Of a DNA stretch of 64,000 bases, positions 49,260 to 60,037 are shown piece after piece; within the stretch, counting starts at the first letter, position 1, and the number at the start of each line of letters is the position of its first letter. The notes under the pieces are model-generated. The model saw nothing but the letters and a program-made list of their open reading frames with translations, did not search any database and was not told the DNA's origin. A program made the translations under genes and the position numbers. The stretch covers positions 1-64,000 of the forward strand of contig RFNZ01000006.1 of NCBI GenBank assembly GCA_009926935.1, given 5' to 3'. This stretch comes from Pseudomonadota bacterium (GTDB taxonomy: Bacteria > Pseudomonadota > Alphaproteobacteria > Micavibrionales > UBA1664).

Positions 49260-50284
49260 GGCGCTGATGAGCCGACCCTGAGCGCGCTTTTGAACCCTGC
49301 CCGCTCGGCCAACTGATAGCGCGCATATACGTTTTGCATGGTACGGGCAAAGTCGAGCCCGTTACGCTCGGCATGCGTTTCAACGCCGAAACGCTCATAA
49401 AGCCTGTGGGTGCGCGTGCTATGGGCATAAATGCGAGGATCCATCATGGCCATAAGGAGTACGGCCGCAGGCAACAGCGCTTCCGGTACTTCCGATGCGC
49501 GCCCATTCTTGATCATATCTCCAAGATACAAATGAACACCGTGCATGACTTCGTGGTGGAGAGTGACGTGAAACTCTTCGTAATCGCCAAGTGCTGCATC
49601 GATATTAAGCCCAATGACTGTGGTGCCATTGGCCCTCTGGCTGCAAAAGCCCATAACGGGCCTTTTCTTGAAAGGGTTTTTGATTCCGGTCGCATTACAA
49701 AAGACATCGGCAACACCGGCAGCAAGCGCGCCGGTCTTTGTCTTATAGACAGGTATGGAAACGCCCCTGACAACCATTTTGGGCATACCCAGAACATCAC
49801 AAAAAATGTCCGCAAGATGCTGTGCGTAATCAATCTTGCGCCGGGGCGTCCATTCCGGGCTCTCCCAATCGCACGAAGCACTGTCCACAAGCGGTGAGAC
49901 TGCCACTTCCTGATAGAATTCTTGCTTGATAATACGGTCGAGCCCGTTCAGATGAGCCCCGATATCGACACCGACCAGAAGGTCTGAGATCATTTTAACA
50001 TCCGCGGGCGGGATGTCTTCTATGCCGTCCGGGCAAAGCGCCATAATCAGATGGGCTCTTGAAAGGTCATGGATGGGGGTATTGGCCTTCAGCAACTCAT
50101 CGGCAATAATGCGGGCGAGGGCCGCCAAACGCCCATTGACATGGGCCGTACCACGGCCGTGCCCTTCAAGGCCGTCATAGGCACGTACCAGCAAGGTTTC
50201 TATGGCAACAGGGTCACCCTTCTCAAACGCAGCCTGAAGCGTTTGCAGACCAAAAAAATCGTCGAGGGCAGTCACAGTATCCAC
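49256..50284 (-). CDS. Hypothetical protein with HExxH zincin-like motif
   Basis: FHVTLHHEVMHGVHLYLGDM; GTG start 9 nt after TATAAT. Confidence 0.6.
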   Translation of the reverse strand: MDTVTALDDFFGLQTLQAAFEKGDPVAIETLLVRAYDGLEGHGRGTAHVNGRLAALARIIADELLKANTPIHDLSRAHLIMALCPDGIEDIPPADVKMISDLLVGVDIGAHLNGLDRIIKQEFYQEVAVSPLVDSASCDWESPEWTPRRKIDYAQHLADIFCDVLGMPKMVVRGVSIPVYKTKTGALAAGVADVFCNATGIKNPFKKRPVMGFCSQRANGTTVIGLNIDAALGDYEEFHVTLHHEVMHGVHLYLGDMIKNGRASEVPEALLPAAVLLMAMMDPRIYAHSTRTHRLYERFGVETHAERNGLDFARTMQNVYARYQLAERAGFKSALRVGSSAP

Positions 50285-50293
50285 GGCCCAAGG

Positions 50294-50322
50294 ATTATAA
50301 CGATATTATATAATTATGTAAA
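50294..50322 (-). promoter_or_regulatory. Near-consensus promoter of the 50284 gene
   Basis: Minus strand TTTACA-N17-TATAAT, -10 ends 9 nt before GTG. Confidence 0.65.
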
Positions 50323-50363
50323 TAAAATGATGCTCTATAAAACAAGTTTTATAACTCATTTTA

Positions 50364-51317
50364 TTATATATGTTTGTAATTAAAGGAATTTTCCCATTTT
50401 TGCATGAGCTCGGCACTCGGCATCTGGTCAGATTGACCGATGATGCGCACGGGCATCAATGACTTGCCGGCCTTGAGCCCTGCCGCCACCCACTCAGCGC
50501 CACTAACCACTACGTAACTGTGACCGACCTTATGTGCTTTGACGGCAGCATCAGGCCAGCTGCCCGGTATAGGCCAGCTGACTTTACACTTTTCGACAAC
50601 AGCCGGATCAAGAGTCTCGGGATCCGTCTCGCAGTAAAGATGCGCGGGCGAAACCCAAAGCTTGCCGCCAAGCTGTTTCTTTTTCCAAAGGTCGATGCAG
50701 GAATTGGCTATTTCAGCAACAACCTCAGGCTTGGCGCTCGTTGTGTTGATGACAAGGTCGTAACCCGCGTGATCCTCGATATCGGCGTCATAGTAGCGCT
50801 TGAAACGCTCTCGTTCACTGGCTTTTCGCGCCACGATGGCGGTTTCGATATCGTCTAGGCTGTCATATTTTCCCTCGCCGATGCGAGCCGTATCGCCTTG
50901 GATACGCTGTGCCGCGACCTTGGGGTGAACCTCAAGCTTGATACGAAACGACTCGGGCAGGAAATGAAACGCCATCCGCGAGTCGACAACCAGGTTTTTG
51001 GCGGTTTTTTTAAGGTTTTTAAAAACGGCATCGATCTGATCATCAATCGATTTGTCAGATTCGGCACGCTTGTTGAGCTCAAGGGTCGTAATTCCCATCT
51101 TTTCGGCAAGGCGTCGCTGGACCATGCCGGTTGAGTATCTGTCGGCCTTCCAGCGCTCAACGAGCGCGCTTGCCAAAAGGCTTTTGCCGGAGCCCAAATC
51201 TCCGCTGATTGTCATGATGAGGGGCTTTTCCAAACCAGAATCGGTCTGGCCGCGAGGCTTTTGTGATGATCCGAAAGTCATGCCGACTAGAATGAAGGCA
51301 GGCGGCGCATTTGGCAA
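50364..51317 (-). CDS. P-loop nucleotide kinase-like protein (cytidylate-kinase-like) with extra C-terminal domain
   Basis: LIMTISGDLGSGKSLLASALVERW; LVVDSRMAFHFLPESFRIKLEV; RYYDADIED. Confidence 0.65.
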   Translation of the reverse strand: MPNAPPAFILVGMTFGSSQKPRGQTDSGLEKPLIMTISGDLGSGKSLLASALVERWKADRYSTGMVQRRLAEKMGITTLELNKRAESDKSIDDQIDAVFKNLKKTAKNLVVDSRMAFHFLPESFRIKLEVHPKVAAQRIQGDTARIGEGKYDSLDDIETAIVARKASERERFKRYYDADIEDHAGYDLVINTTSAKPEVVAEIANSCIDLWKKKQLGGKLWVSPAHLYCETDPETLDPAVVEKCKVSWPIPGSWPDAAVKAHKVGHSYVVVSGAEWVAAGLKAGKSLMPVRIIGQSDQMPSAELMQKWENSFNYKHI

Positions 51318-51423
51318 GGGTATGAAAGCATTGAAAAAACATGAAAGTTGAAACTTGACGAGGGGGCCCAGGTTGGGGCAGTGTCATGAGTGAAATCAAA
51401 AAGAAACAAGGGGTTATGTGGTC

Positions 51424-51735
51424 ATGACCAAATCCGAGCTGATCAGGCGCCTGGCCGAACGCTATCCGGACCTTTACCTATCCGATCTTGAACGTGTGAT
51501 CGACACCGTTTTCGATGAGATTACAAAAGCACTCGCACGTGGCGACCGCGTCGAACTCCGCGGTTTTGGCGCGTTTTCAGTTAAAAAGCGCGAAGCCCGT
51601 ACAGGCCGCAACCCACGCACAGGCTCAGCCGTACAGGTTCGCGCCAAAACAATGCCATTCTTCAAAACCGGCAAGTTGCTGCGTGACCGCCTTAACGGCA
51701 AACAGGTTGATAAGAACGCAGAAGACAAGTTCTAA
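51424..51735 (+). CDS. ihfB: Integration host factor subunit beta
   Basis: [41 protein letters not shown]. Confidence 0.95.
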   Translation: MTKSELIRRLAERYPDLYLSDLERVIDTVFDEITKALARGDRVELRGFGAFSVKKREARTGRNPRTGSAVQVRAKTMPFFKTGKLLRDRLNGKQVDKNAEDKF

Positions 51736-51737
51736 AA

Positions 51738-52268
51738 ATGCTTGAAAAACTGGCGATTGTAGGCGTCATGGGCTCTGGCACCGAGGCGCACGAAACCCTT
51801 GCGACTGAAATCGGCGAGGCTCTGGCAACACTGCCCGTGCACCTCCTCACAGGCGGCGGCGCTGGCGTCATGACAAGTGTCTGCAAGGCTTTTACAAATA
51901 TCCCGAACCGCAAAGGTCGCACCATCGGCATCATTCCGACTGAAAAACAACCGGATGGTACATTTGCGAGCAAACCCGGCTACCCGAACCCCTATATAGA
52001 AATCCCGATCTTTACGCCGCTTGGCACTTACGCGGGCGAAGGCACAGACATCATCAGTCGCAATTTCATAAACATCATGACGGCAAATGCCGTGGTAGCC
52101 TTGCCCGGCAGCGGCGGTACCCAGAACGAGATCAACCTTGCCGTCAAATACAACAAGCCGATCTGCCTTTACGGGGAAGGCGCATTCCCGCCCGACTTTC
52201 GCCCTCAGCTTTTGCGCTTTTCAGGCAAAGACCAAGTAATGCAATGGATAAAGGATAAAATCTCATGA
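51738..52268 (+). CDS. SLOG/LOG-like Rossmann protein (TIGR00725-like)
   Basis: IVGVMGSGTEAHE; LLTGGGAGVMTSV; VALPGSGGTQNEI. Confidence 0.75.
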   Translation: MLEKLAIVGVMGSGTEAHETLATEIGEALATLPVHLLTGGGAGVMTSVCKAFTNIPNRKGRTIGIIPTEKQPDGTFASKPGYPNPYIEIPIFTPLGTYAGEGTDIISRNFINIMTANAVVALPGSGGTQNEINLAVKYNKPICLYGEGAFPPDFRPQLLRFSGKDQVMQWIKDKIS

Positions 52269-52978
52269 CCCTCCCGAAAATCTACGTCGCTATTGATACG
52301 CCCGAGATGGATGCTGCAAAAAAAATAACGTCTCTCGTAAAAGCCGCAGGTTGCGGGATTAAGCTCGGCATGGAATTTTTCAACGCCAACGGGCCGCAGG
52401 GTATAGAGGCTGTACAGGCATCGGCCCCCGGTATCTCTCTCTTCATAGATTTGAAATATCACGACATACCCAACACGGTTGCGGGTGCTGTTCGCTCCAT
52501 CTCCCGCCTCGCGCCAGACTTTTTAAACATCCACGCATCGGGCGGGCCGGATATGATGAAAGCCGCCAAGGATGCACTGCTGGATGAATCCTCAAAACGC
52601 AGCATCAAAACACCACAGCTTCTTGCAGTAACGGTCCTGACAAGTATGGATGAAAAGGCGGTTACAAGCGTTGGCTGGCAGCTCCCGATCGCCGATCAGG
52701 TAAAGCGTCTAGCACTTCTAACGCAGCAATGCGGGTTAGATGGCGTCGTCTGCTCACCGCTTGAAATTGAAATCGTGCGTGCAAGCTGCGGCGCTGGTTT
52801 TACGACCATGGTACCTGGCATCCGCCCCGCGAGCGCCAATGACGACCAAAAGCGGGTTATGACCCCGCGTGATGCCGTAGCCGCCGGTGTACATCACATG
52901 GTCATCGGCCGCCCCATCACGGGTGCCGCAGACCCCGCACAAGCTGCGCACGATATTCTGGCAAGCCTTGCTGCCTGA
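52265..52978 (+). CDS. pyrF: Orotidine 5'-phosphate decarboxylase
   Basis: FIDLKYHDIPNTVAGAVR; VPGIRP; HHMVIGRPIT. Confidence 0.95.
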   Translation: MTLPKIYVAIDTPEMDAAKKITSLVKAAGCGIKLGMEFFNANGPQGIEAVQASAPGISLFIDLKYHDIPNTVAGAVRSISRLAPDFLNIHASGGPDMMKAAKDALLDESSKRSIKTPQLLAVTVLTSMDEKAVTSVGWQLPIADQVKRLALLTQQCGLDGVVCSPLEIEIVRASCGAGFTTMVPGIRPASANDDQKRVMTPRDAVAAGVHHMVIGRPITGAADPAQAAHDILASLAA

Positions 52979-53039
52979 TTTCAGGGCTTTTTTGCAAAGC
53001 GCGCCAACCCCTTCAAGCCGACCTAAAGCCTTCTAAAAA

Positions 53040-53067
53040 TTGACATATTATGTAAATATAATATAAC
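53040..53067 (+). promoter_or_regulatory. Promoter with embedded palindrome
   Basis: TTGACA-N16-TATAAC; TTGACAT-ATT-ATGTAAA palindrome 53040-53056. Confidence 0.6.
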
Positions 53068-53075
53068 CTTGCGTC

Positions 53076-54212
53076 ATGAGACGCTTTGCCCCCTTCAACT
53101 GTGCCGTAGATTTGGCCGTAAGCCATGGCATGGTTCAGATATTTGAAATTGGCTACGCCGAAAAATGCGGCCTTGAGGGCTTTGAAAAAGTATACGGCTT
53201 CAGCGTAAGGGATGTCGCCGAAACATTTGCCGAAAGAGCAAGCCCTTACCGCCTGGGAGAACCCGCGGTACACAACGGCAACCTGCGGCTCGCAACCCTG
53301 AACAAAAACATTTTCTACGCCCTGTTTGGCGAGCACTGCCCCGAGGTCATGCCACAGACACGCATATATCCGGCGATGGATGCAGCCCAGCTTTATAAAG
53401 CCGCACGAGCCGATTTTAAGGATGCCAAGGGAGTTGCCTTCAAAAACCCCGTCATCAATCGTGGTGAAGGCGTCTATTTGGCGAACATCCAGGCTCATGA
53501 CCCTTCAAGCGAAATATCGGCCATGCAAGCACTGCCCGCCTTTGACCAAGCACAGCTATCGACACCCACAATCGCAGCCCAATCCCTTACAATTCCCGAT
53601 ACGGTCATCGTGGACGGACAGCCATACGCCCCAACCATGCGCCTCATTCTGACCGCCTATCAGGAGCCGGACGGCACATTGGAATTCAGGATACACGGAG
53701 CCTACTTCAGGCTGCCAGATAAACCCCTGCACGATAGTGCCGCATCTGCGCAGGAAACGCTGGTATGCAAAGGCAGAAATCTTGAACGCACAGCCAACGA
53801 TGCGGCTGTGCCAGCGGCCATATTTGAAAGCGCCAAGGCACAGCTCGATGCCTTCTTTAAACCCCGTTTTTCGGAGGTTTTTCTGTCTGATCCGCTTGAT
53901 CTGGCCTTGAGTTTACTTTCCGACTCGCAACAGGGCGTCCGCCTCACAGGGCTTGAATTTGTAACAGCCATGCACCCGCACACAATTCCTGACCCGCAAA
54001 AGCTGGATGCCGTTATGAAGGCCGCAAAACATTTGGCCGAAACCGACATAGTCGCCCGCCGCTACATGATTGCCCGTGCAAAAGATGACCCCGATACATG
54101 GTCGCCAGTAATGGGCGAGCTGTGCCGCTACGCATCCCAGATCAAAACAAATGCCGGAAAACCGGTCATTCGTGTTCAGGCCCCTGTTCCACAAACCGCA
54201 GCGATAGGCTAA
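53076..54212 (+). CDS. Hypothetical protein, weak ATP-grasp resemblance
   Basis: GVAFKNPVINRGEGVYLANI; APTMRLILT ... EFRIHGAYFRLP. Confidence 0.6.
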   Translation: MRRFAPFNCAVDLAVSHGMVQIFEIGYAEKCGLEGFEKVYGFSVRDVAETFAERASPYRLGEPAVHNGNLRLATLNKNIFYALFGEHCPEVMPQTRIYPAMDAAQLYKAARADFKDAKGVAFKNPVINRGEGVYLANIQAHDPSSEISAMQALPAFDQAQLSTPTIAAQSLTIPDTVIVDGQPYAPTMRLILTAYQEPDGTLEFRIHGAYFRLPDKPLHDSAASAQETLVCKGRNLERTANDAAVPAAIFESAKAQLDAFFKPRFSEVFLSDPLDLALSLLSDSQQGVRLTGLEFVTAMHPHTIPDPQKLDAVMKAAKHLAETDIVARRYMIARAKDDPDTWSPVMGELCRYASQIKTNAGKPVIRVQAPVPQTAAIG

Positions 54213-54221
54213 AACATCGGC

Positions 54222-54950
54222 ATGACCGATGTTAAGATCTGCGGCATTAAAACAAACGAAGCACTGAAGGCAGCCGTTGATGCAGGCGCACGCTTTGCCG
54301 GATTTGTTTTCTATCAAAAATCCCCGCGCAATATCGCACCTGAAAAAGCAGCGGAATTGGTAAAACAAACGCCACTTACAACGGTAGGGCTTTTTGTTGA
54401 CCCTGATGACGAAACGCTCAGCCGCATCTTGGCGCGGGTACAGCTTAAAATGATCCAGCTGCACGGGTCTGAAACACCTGCCCGCGTGGCCGCCATCAAA
54501 TCGCAATACGGACTACCCGTTATGAAAGCCCTGCGTATCGCGGATAAATCCGACCTCCACGCCGTCAAAGACTACGAACAAACCGCCGATTGGCTTTTGT
54601 TCGATTCAAAAACAGCATTGTCATCCCTGCGAAGGCAGGGATCCATGGAAAAGAATGACGAACATTCAGCCTATGGCACGATGGATTCCCGCCTTCGCGG
54701 GAATGACATGAATACTTTACCAGGCGGTACCGGCCAGGCCTTCGACTGGACACTGCTTGCAAACTTCAAATCCGCACGGCCATGGATGCTCGCGGGTGGC
54801 CTTAACGCCGAAAACGTGGCTTCCGCGGTAACAAAATTGCGCCCAGACGCAGTAGATGTATCAAGCGGTGTCGAATCCGCACCGGGCGTCAAAGACCCTT
54901 GCAAAATAACCGCGTTTCTTGAAACTGTGCGCTCATGCAAAACAGCCTAA
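54222..54950 (+). CDS. trpF: Phosphoribosylanthranilate isomerase with in-frame repeat insertion
   Basis: [45 protein letters not shown]; extra segment [31 protein letters not shown]. Confidence 0.93.
   Translation: MTDVKICGIKTNEALKAAVDAGARFAGFVFYQKSPRNIAPEKAAELVKQTPLTTVGLFVDPDDETLSRILARVQLKMIQLHGSETPARVAAIKSQYGLPVMKALRIADKSDLHAVKDYEQTADWLLFDSKTALSSLRRQGSMEKNDEHSAYGTMDSRLRGNDMNTLPGGTGQAFDWTLLANFKSARPWMLAGGLNAENVASAVTKLRPDAVDVSSGVESAPGVKDPCKITAFLETVRSCKTA
54620..54707. repeat. Palindromic repeat (two hairpins in inverted orientation) inside trpF
   Basis: GTCATCCCTGCGAAGGCAGGGATCCAT (54620-54646) and ATGGATTCCCGCCTTCGCGGGAATGAC (54681-54707); arms 23/27 identical as inverted copies. Confidence 0.85.
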
Positions 54951-56137
54951 AACAACAACCTGACGAACGCGGGCATTTCGGCCCCTATGGCGGCCGCTAT
55001 GTGGCCGAAACCCTGATGCCCTTGATATTGGAGGTCGAAAAGGCGTGGAACGCCGCAAAAAAAGACCCAAAATACTGGGCCCAGTACGATGAACTGCAGC
55101 GCGATTACGTAGGCCGCCCGAGCCCGCTTTATTTTGCCGAGCCGACTACCAAAAAACTCGGCGGCGCGAAGGTCTATTTCAAGCGTGATGAGCTGAACCA
55201 CACTGGCTCCCACAAAATCAACAACACCATTGGCCAGATTTTACTCGCCATGCGCATGGGCAAAACCCGCATCATCGCGGAAACCGGCGCAGGCCAGCAC
55301 GGTGTTGCAACCGCAACCGTCTGCGCCCGCTTTGGCCTGCCCTGCACCGTGTTTATGGGCGCAACGGATATAGAGCGCCAGAAACCGAACGTATTTCGTA
55401 TGAAGCTATTGGGCGCTGAAGTGCGGCCCGTGACCAGTGGCGCCGGCACCTTGAAGGACGCCATGAACGAAGCCCTGCGCGACTGGGTAACCAACGTGCA
55501 TGACACCTTTTACATTATCGGCACCGTCGCAGGGCCGCACCCATACCCAAGCATGGTCCGGGATTTTCAATCCATCATCGGCCGCGAAACCCGCGCGCAA
55601 ATGCTGGAACGCGAAGGCAGGCTGCCTGATTTACTCGTTGCCTGCATCGGCGGCGGATCAAACGCGATGGGCTTGTTCCATCCGTTTTTGGACGATGCGT
55701 CTGTTAAAATCATGGGCGTGGAAGCTGGCGGCTACGGCCTCGATAAATCGCACGCAGCATCGCTCAACGGCGGCAGGCCCGGCATCCTCCATGGCAATAT
55801 GACTTATTTGCTGCAAAACACCGACGGCCAGATAGAAGAAGGCCATAGCATATCAGCAGGGCTTGATTACCCGGGCATAGGCCCCGAACACGCCTGGCTG
55901 CATGACCAAAAGCGCGCGCAGTATGTATCGATTACCGATGAAGAAGCTTTGGAAGGCTTCAAGGAATGCACGCGCCTTGAAGGTATTATTCCCGCGCTTG
56001 AACCCGCCCATGCCTATGCGCAGGTCATGAAAGTGGCCCCTAAAATGAAACCATCCGACATCATCGTCATGAACATGTGTGGCCGTGGCGACAAGGATAT
56101 TTTCACCGTCGCCGAAAAATTCGGGGTGAAGCTATGA
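54935..56137 (+). CDS. trpB: Tryptophan synthase beta chain
   Basis: [30 protein letters not shown]. Confidence 0.97.
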   Translation: MQNSLKQQPDERGHFGPYGGRYVAETLMPLILEVEKAWNAAKKDPKYWAQYDELQRDYVGRPSPLYFAEPTTKKLGGAKVYFKRDELNHTGSHKINNTIGQILLAMRMGKTRIIAETGAGQHGVATATVCARFGLPCTVFMGATDIERQKPNVFRMKLLGAEVRPVTSGAGTLKDAMNEALRDWVTNVHDTFYIIGTVAGPHPYPSMVRDFQSIIGRETRAQMLEREGRLPDLLVACIGGGSNAMGLFHPFLDDASVKIMGVEAGGYGLDKSHAASLNGGRPGILHGNMTYLLQNTDGQIEEGHSISAGLDYPGIGPEHAWLHDQKRAQYVSITDEEALEGFKECTRLEGIIPALEPAHAYAQVMKVAPKMKPSDIIVMNMCGRGDKDIFTVAEKFGVKL

Positions 56138-56925
56138 CCAACCGTATCGACACCGTTTTTGCTGCATTAAAAAAAGAAGGCCGCGCGGCGCTGGTGACGT
56201 TTATTACGGCAGGTGACCCGAACGCAACAAAATCACTGGAAGTGCTAAAAGCCCTACCCGCAGCAGGGGCGGATATCATCGAACTTGGCATGCCTTTTAC
56301 CGACCCCATGGCGGATGGGCCGACCATTCAGGCCTCAGCCTTACGCGCCCTTACTGGCGGGGCCGATATGCACAAAACGCTGCAGATGGTGCGCGACTTC
56401 AGGGCGGACAACACCACAACGCCTATTGTGCTGATGGGCTACGCCAACCCATGCTTCCAGTACGGCTTTGAAAAATTTGCAAGTGATGCCGCACAAGCGG
56501 GCGTGGACGGGCTTATCATCGTCGACCTCCCGCCGGAGGAAGACGACGCGCTGCTGGTCTATACAACGCCTGCAAACCTCCACCTCATCAAGCTGGTGAC
56601 GCCCACAACAACGGAAGACCGCCTGAAAGCCATTCTGCCGAAGGCCTCGGGCTTTTTGTATTATGTATCCATAACAGGGATTACGGGTGCTGCATCCGCC
56701 AACTTCCCTGCCGTAAAAAAACACATAGAATCAATACGTAAGCATACGGGTTTGCCCATTGCGGCGGGCTTTGGTATAAAGACCCCCGGCGATGTCGCCG
56801 CCTTCAAATCAGCTGTCGATGCAGTTGTGGTAGGGTCGGCTATTATTGACAGGATTGGCGTTGAAAAGGTTTCTGTGGCAAATGACGCCACGGCATTTGT
56901 CAAAACCCTGCGCGCCGCGCTTTAA
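56134..56925 (+). CDS. trpA: Tryptophan synthase alpha chain
   Basis: [32 protein letters not shown] overlap with trpB. Confidence 0.96.
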   Translation: MTNRIDTVFAALKKEGRAALVTFITAGDPNATKSLEVLKALPAAGADIIELGMPFTDPMADGPTIQASALRALTGGADMHKTLQMVRDFRADNTTTPIVLMGYANPCFQYGFEKFASDAAQAGVDGLIIVDLPPEEDDALLVYTTPANLHLIKLVTPTTTEDRLKAILPKASGFLYYVSITGITGAASANFPAVKKHIESIRKHTGLPIAAGFGIKTPGDVAAFKSAVDAVVVGSAIIDRIGVEKVSVANDATAFVKTLRAAL

Positions 56926-56957
56926 TCACACCCAAACAACAGCACCGGATACCTCGC

Positions 56958-57965
56958 ATGAACTGGCTTTCTAATTTTATTCGTCCTAAAATCCGCTCGA
57001 TGGTTTCTTCCCAGAAGGAAGTACCGGATAACCTCTGGACCAAATGCCCGTCCTGCGAAGGCATGCTTTTCCAGCGCGACCTCAAGGAACGCCTCTCGGT
57101 CTGCAACCACTGCAACTATCACATGCGCTGGCCCGTGGCTGAGCGCCTCGCACACCTCTTTGACCGCGGCCAGTACGAAAACCTGAAACTGCCGCGCGTG
57201 CCCGTTGACCCGCTTAAATTTAAAGACCGCAAAAAATACACGGACCGCCTGAACGATGCCCGCAAGGAAACAGGCCGCGAAGACGCCATGATTGTGGCCG
57301 TCGGTACCATCGATTCCGCGGAATGCGTTGTAGCCGCCTTCGACTTCGATTTCATGGGCGGATCCATGGGTACGGCTGTGGGTGAAAGCATCGTGATGGC
57401 CGCAACCGAAGCCGTCAAACGCAACCTGCCTTTGCTTGTTATCCCGTCATCAGGCGGCGCCCGGATGCAGGAAGGCGCGCTAAGCCTCATGCAGATGCCG
57501 CGCACCATCATCGCAACACAAATGGTGAAGGAGGCGGGGCTACCCTACATCGTGCTGCTCACTGACCCGACAACCGGCGGCGTATCGGCATCCTTTGCCA
57601 TGGTAGGCGACGTGCATATCGCAGAACCCGGTTCCATGATTGGTTTTGCCGGTAAGCGCGTGATCCAGGAAACCATCCGCGAGGCCCTGCCCGAACGCTT
57701 CCAGACCGCCGAATACCTGGTCGAACACGGCATGGTGGATATGGTGGTCCCGCGCGACCAACAACGCCAGATGATTGCACGCTTGATCGGCATTCTTACA
57801 AATGACGGCAGAGGCAGCCGCAAAACAGCCGATGGCGGCAGCGTTCGTGGTAACTCGAACCTCAAAGCCAGCACGGTTTTGAACAAGGCGCGCGCGGCAG
57901 GATCGGTCGCAGCCCATCCCGCCAATGACCCTCTCAAGGTCTTCCGCAAAAAGGCAGCACGATAA
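56958..57965 (+). CDS. accD: Acetyl-CoA carboxylase carboxyltransferase subunit beta
   Basis: WTKCPSCEGMLFQRDL...CNHC zinc ribbon; SSGGARMQEG. Confidence 0.97.
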   Translation: MNWLSNFIRPKIRSMVSSQKEVPDNLWTKCPSCEGMLFQRDLKERLSVCNHCNYHMRWPVAERLAHLFDRGQYENLKLPRVPVDPLKFKDRKKYTDRLNDARKETGREDAMIVAVGTIDSAECVVAAFDFDFMGGSMGTAVGESIVMAATEAVKRNLPLLVIPSSGGARMQEGALSLMQMPRTIIATQMVKEAGLPYIVLLTDPTTGGVSASFAMVGDVHIAEPGSMIGFAGKRVIQETIREALPERFQTAEYLVEHGMVDMVVPRDQQRQMIARLIGILTNDGRGSRKTADGGSVRGNSNLKASTVLNKARAAGSVAAHPANDPLKVFRKKAAR

Positions 57966-59249
57966 GTGGGCGCAGACGCCGCGCACCCGAATCCGGAGGT
58001 CGCACGGCGCCTTGAGCATATCTACACCCTGCACAGGACCGATATCGATTTTCGTCTAGGCGGATCCCCTTACGCGGCTTTGCTGCATAAACTAGGAAAC
58101 CCTCATAAAAAACTGCCGCCCGTCGTGCATGTGGCGGGCACAAACGGCAAAGGGTCAGTTATCGCTTTCATGCGGGCGGTTCTGGAATCGGCGGGATACC
58201 GTGTCCATGTATACACTTCGCCACACCTGATCACCTTCAACGAACGCATCAGGCTGGCGGGCAACCTGATTGACGATACAAAGCTCATTTCTCTCTACGA
58301 CCGGGTAGAGGCCGCCAATGCCGGGGCCGCGATTACTTTTTTCGAGTATACGACAGCCATGGCGTTTCTGGCTTTTGCTGAAACACCTGCTGACATCGTC
58401 CTGCTTGAAGTTGGCATGGGTGGCCGTCTGGACTGCACAAATATGATCGAGGCTCCACTTGCCACCGTTATTACCAAAATATCATTTGATCACATGGAGT
58501 TTCTGGGCGACACACTTCCTAAAATAGCTGCCGAAAAAGCGGGCATCATGAAGGCAGGTGTTCCTTGCGTGATCGGCCCTCAAATGGACCCGGATGCTGT
58601 TTTGCCCGTTTTTGAAAACGCAGCAAAAAAAACAGGTGCCAGTTTATGTATTCTTGGCAAAGATGCCTTGAATTCTCTGCCTTCCGGCTATCCGAGCCCG
58701 AACCTTGCTGGGGCCCATCAAATTGAAAACGCAGCAACGGCCCTTGCCGCCATACACGAGCTTGAAAAGCGCGGTTTCGAAGTACCCGATACGGCAAAAG
58801 GGCACGGCATAAGCCATGTTGAATGGCCCGGGCGCCTCCAGCGCATTACCGAAGGCCCGATATCGCCTCTCATGCCGAGGGGGTGGGAGCTATGGTTTGA
58901 CGCCGCGCACAATGACTCAGGCGCCATGGCACTGGCATCACAGCTGCGTACCTGGAAATCGACTAACCCCAAAAGGCATATCCATCTTTGTGTAGGCATG
59001 GGGGCCGACAAGGATACGAATGCTTTTTTTGATGCACTGGAAGGTCTTTATGACCAGCTCACATTCATCGATTTGCCGACATCCCGAAAGCCGCAGACAG
59101 CGGCACAGCTTGCAATAAAATCAGGAAAGCAGGGACACGAGGCCCCTACGCTCAGGGAAGCTCTCCAGAGCCTGAAAACCGCCGATTCCGATGAAGGAAT
59201 CATTATCGTTGCGGGATCTCTTTATCTATACGCGCAGCTTTATTCATAA
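57966..59249 (+). CDS. folC: Folylpolyglutamate synthase / dihydrofolate synthase, GTG start
   Basis: [36 protein letters not shown]. Confidence 0.95.
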   Translation: MGADAAHPNPEVARRLEHIYTLHRTDIDFRLGGSPYAALLHKLGNPHKKLPPVVHVAGTNGKGSVIAFMRAVLESAGYRVHVYTSPHLITFNERIRLAGNLIDDTKLISLYDRVEAANAGAAITFFEYTTAMAFLAFAETPADIVLLEVGMGGRLDCTNMIEAPLATVITKISFDHMEFLGDTLPKIAAEKAGIMKAGVPCVIGPQMDPDAVLPVFENAAKKTGASLCILGKDALNSLPSGYPSPNLAGAHQIENAATALAAIHELEKRGFEVPDTAKGHGISHVEWPGRLQRITEGPISPLMPRGWELWFDAAHNDSGAMALASQLRTWKSTNPKRHIHLCVGMGADKDTNAFFDALEGLYDQLTFIDLPTSRKPQTAAQLAIKSGKQGHEAPTLREALQSLKTADSDEGIIIVAGSLYLYAQLYS

Positions 59250-59316
59250 CGCGAAAAAACCCTACAAAAGTCATATTTTCTCGCTATGGTATAGGCTGGA
59301 AAAGGAGGCTTATTCC

Positions 59317-60018
59317 ATGACAGCCACAAAAATCGTCCTTGTGGACGACGACAAGAACATCCTGACTTCAGTAACCATGGCTCTCGAGGCCGAGGGTTTT
59401 GATGTCAAAACCTACAACGATGGTGAAACGGGCCTGAAAGGCCTGCAAACGACACCTGCTGATTTGGCCGTGCTCGACATCAAAATGCCCCGCATGGACG
59501 GCATGGAAGTCCTGACCAAGCTGCGTGAAACCAGCCACATGCCGGTTATCTTCCTGACATCAAAGGACGATGAAATCGACCAGCTCCTCGGCCTTAAAAT
59601 GGGCGCCGATGACTACATCACGAAACCTTTTTCCCAGCGCCTACTTATTGAGCGCATCCGCGCCATCTTGAGACGTGAATCCCTGCGCAACCAACCCGCA
59701 AGCGCAGGTGATGCCTCCAAAATCATGAAGCGTGGAGAACTGGTGCTGGATGACGAGCGCCATCTCTGCACATGGAAAGCGCAGGAAGTCGCACTAACCG
59801 TGACCGAATACCTACTCGTAAAAGCGCTGGCATCGCGCCCAGGCCACGTCAAAAACCGTGACGCCCTGATGGACCAAGCCTACGGCGAAACCATTTATGT
59901 GGACGACCGTACGATTGACAGCCACGTCAAGCGTATCCGCAAAAAATTCAAGGTCATCGATGACGATTTCAATCACATCGAAACGGTCTACGGCGTTGGC
60001 TACCGTTACAAGGAATAA
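59317..60018 (+). CDS. chvI: Response regulator, ChvI-like
   Basis: Receiver [24 protein letters not shown]; OmpR-type wHTH; start MTATKIVL after GGAGG; followed by chvG. Confidence 0.92.
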   Translation: MTATKIVLVDDDKNILTSVTMALEAEGFDVKTYNDGETGLKGLQTTPADLAVLDIKMPRMDGMEVLTKLRETSHMPVIFLTSKDDEIDQLLGLKMGADDYITKPFSQRLLIERIRAILRRESLRNQPASAGDASKIMKRGELVLDDERHLCTWKAQEVALTVTEYLLVKALASRPGHVKNRDALMDQAYGETIYVDDRTIDSHVKRIRKKFKVIDDDFNHIETVYGVGYRYKE

Positions 60019-60037
60019 CGGGCTATAGTCAGGCCCC

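Noticed and set aside
54565-54940. Minus-strand ORFs 54565-54762 and 54671-54940 with SREGGNP / PAFAGMT / SFPRRRESI peptides
   Set aside because: These peptides are the well-known translation of the palindromic repeat itself; the real gene is trpF on the plus strand
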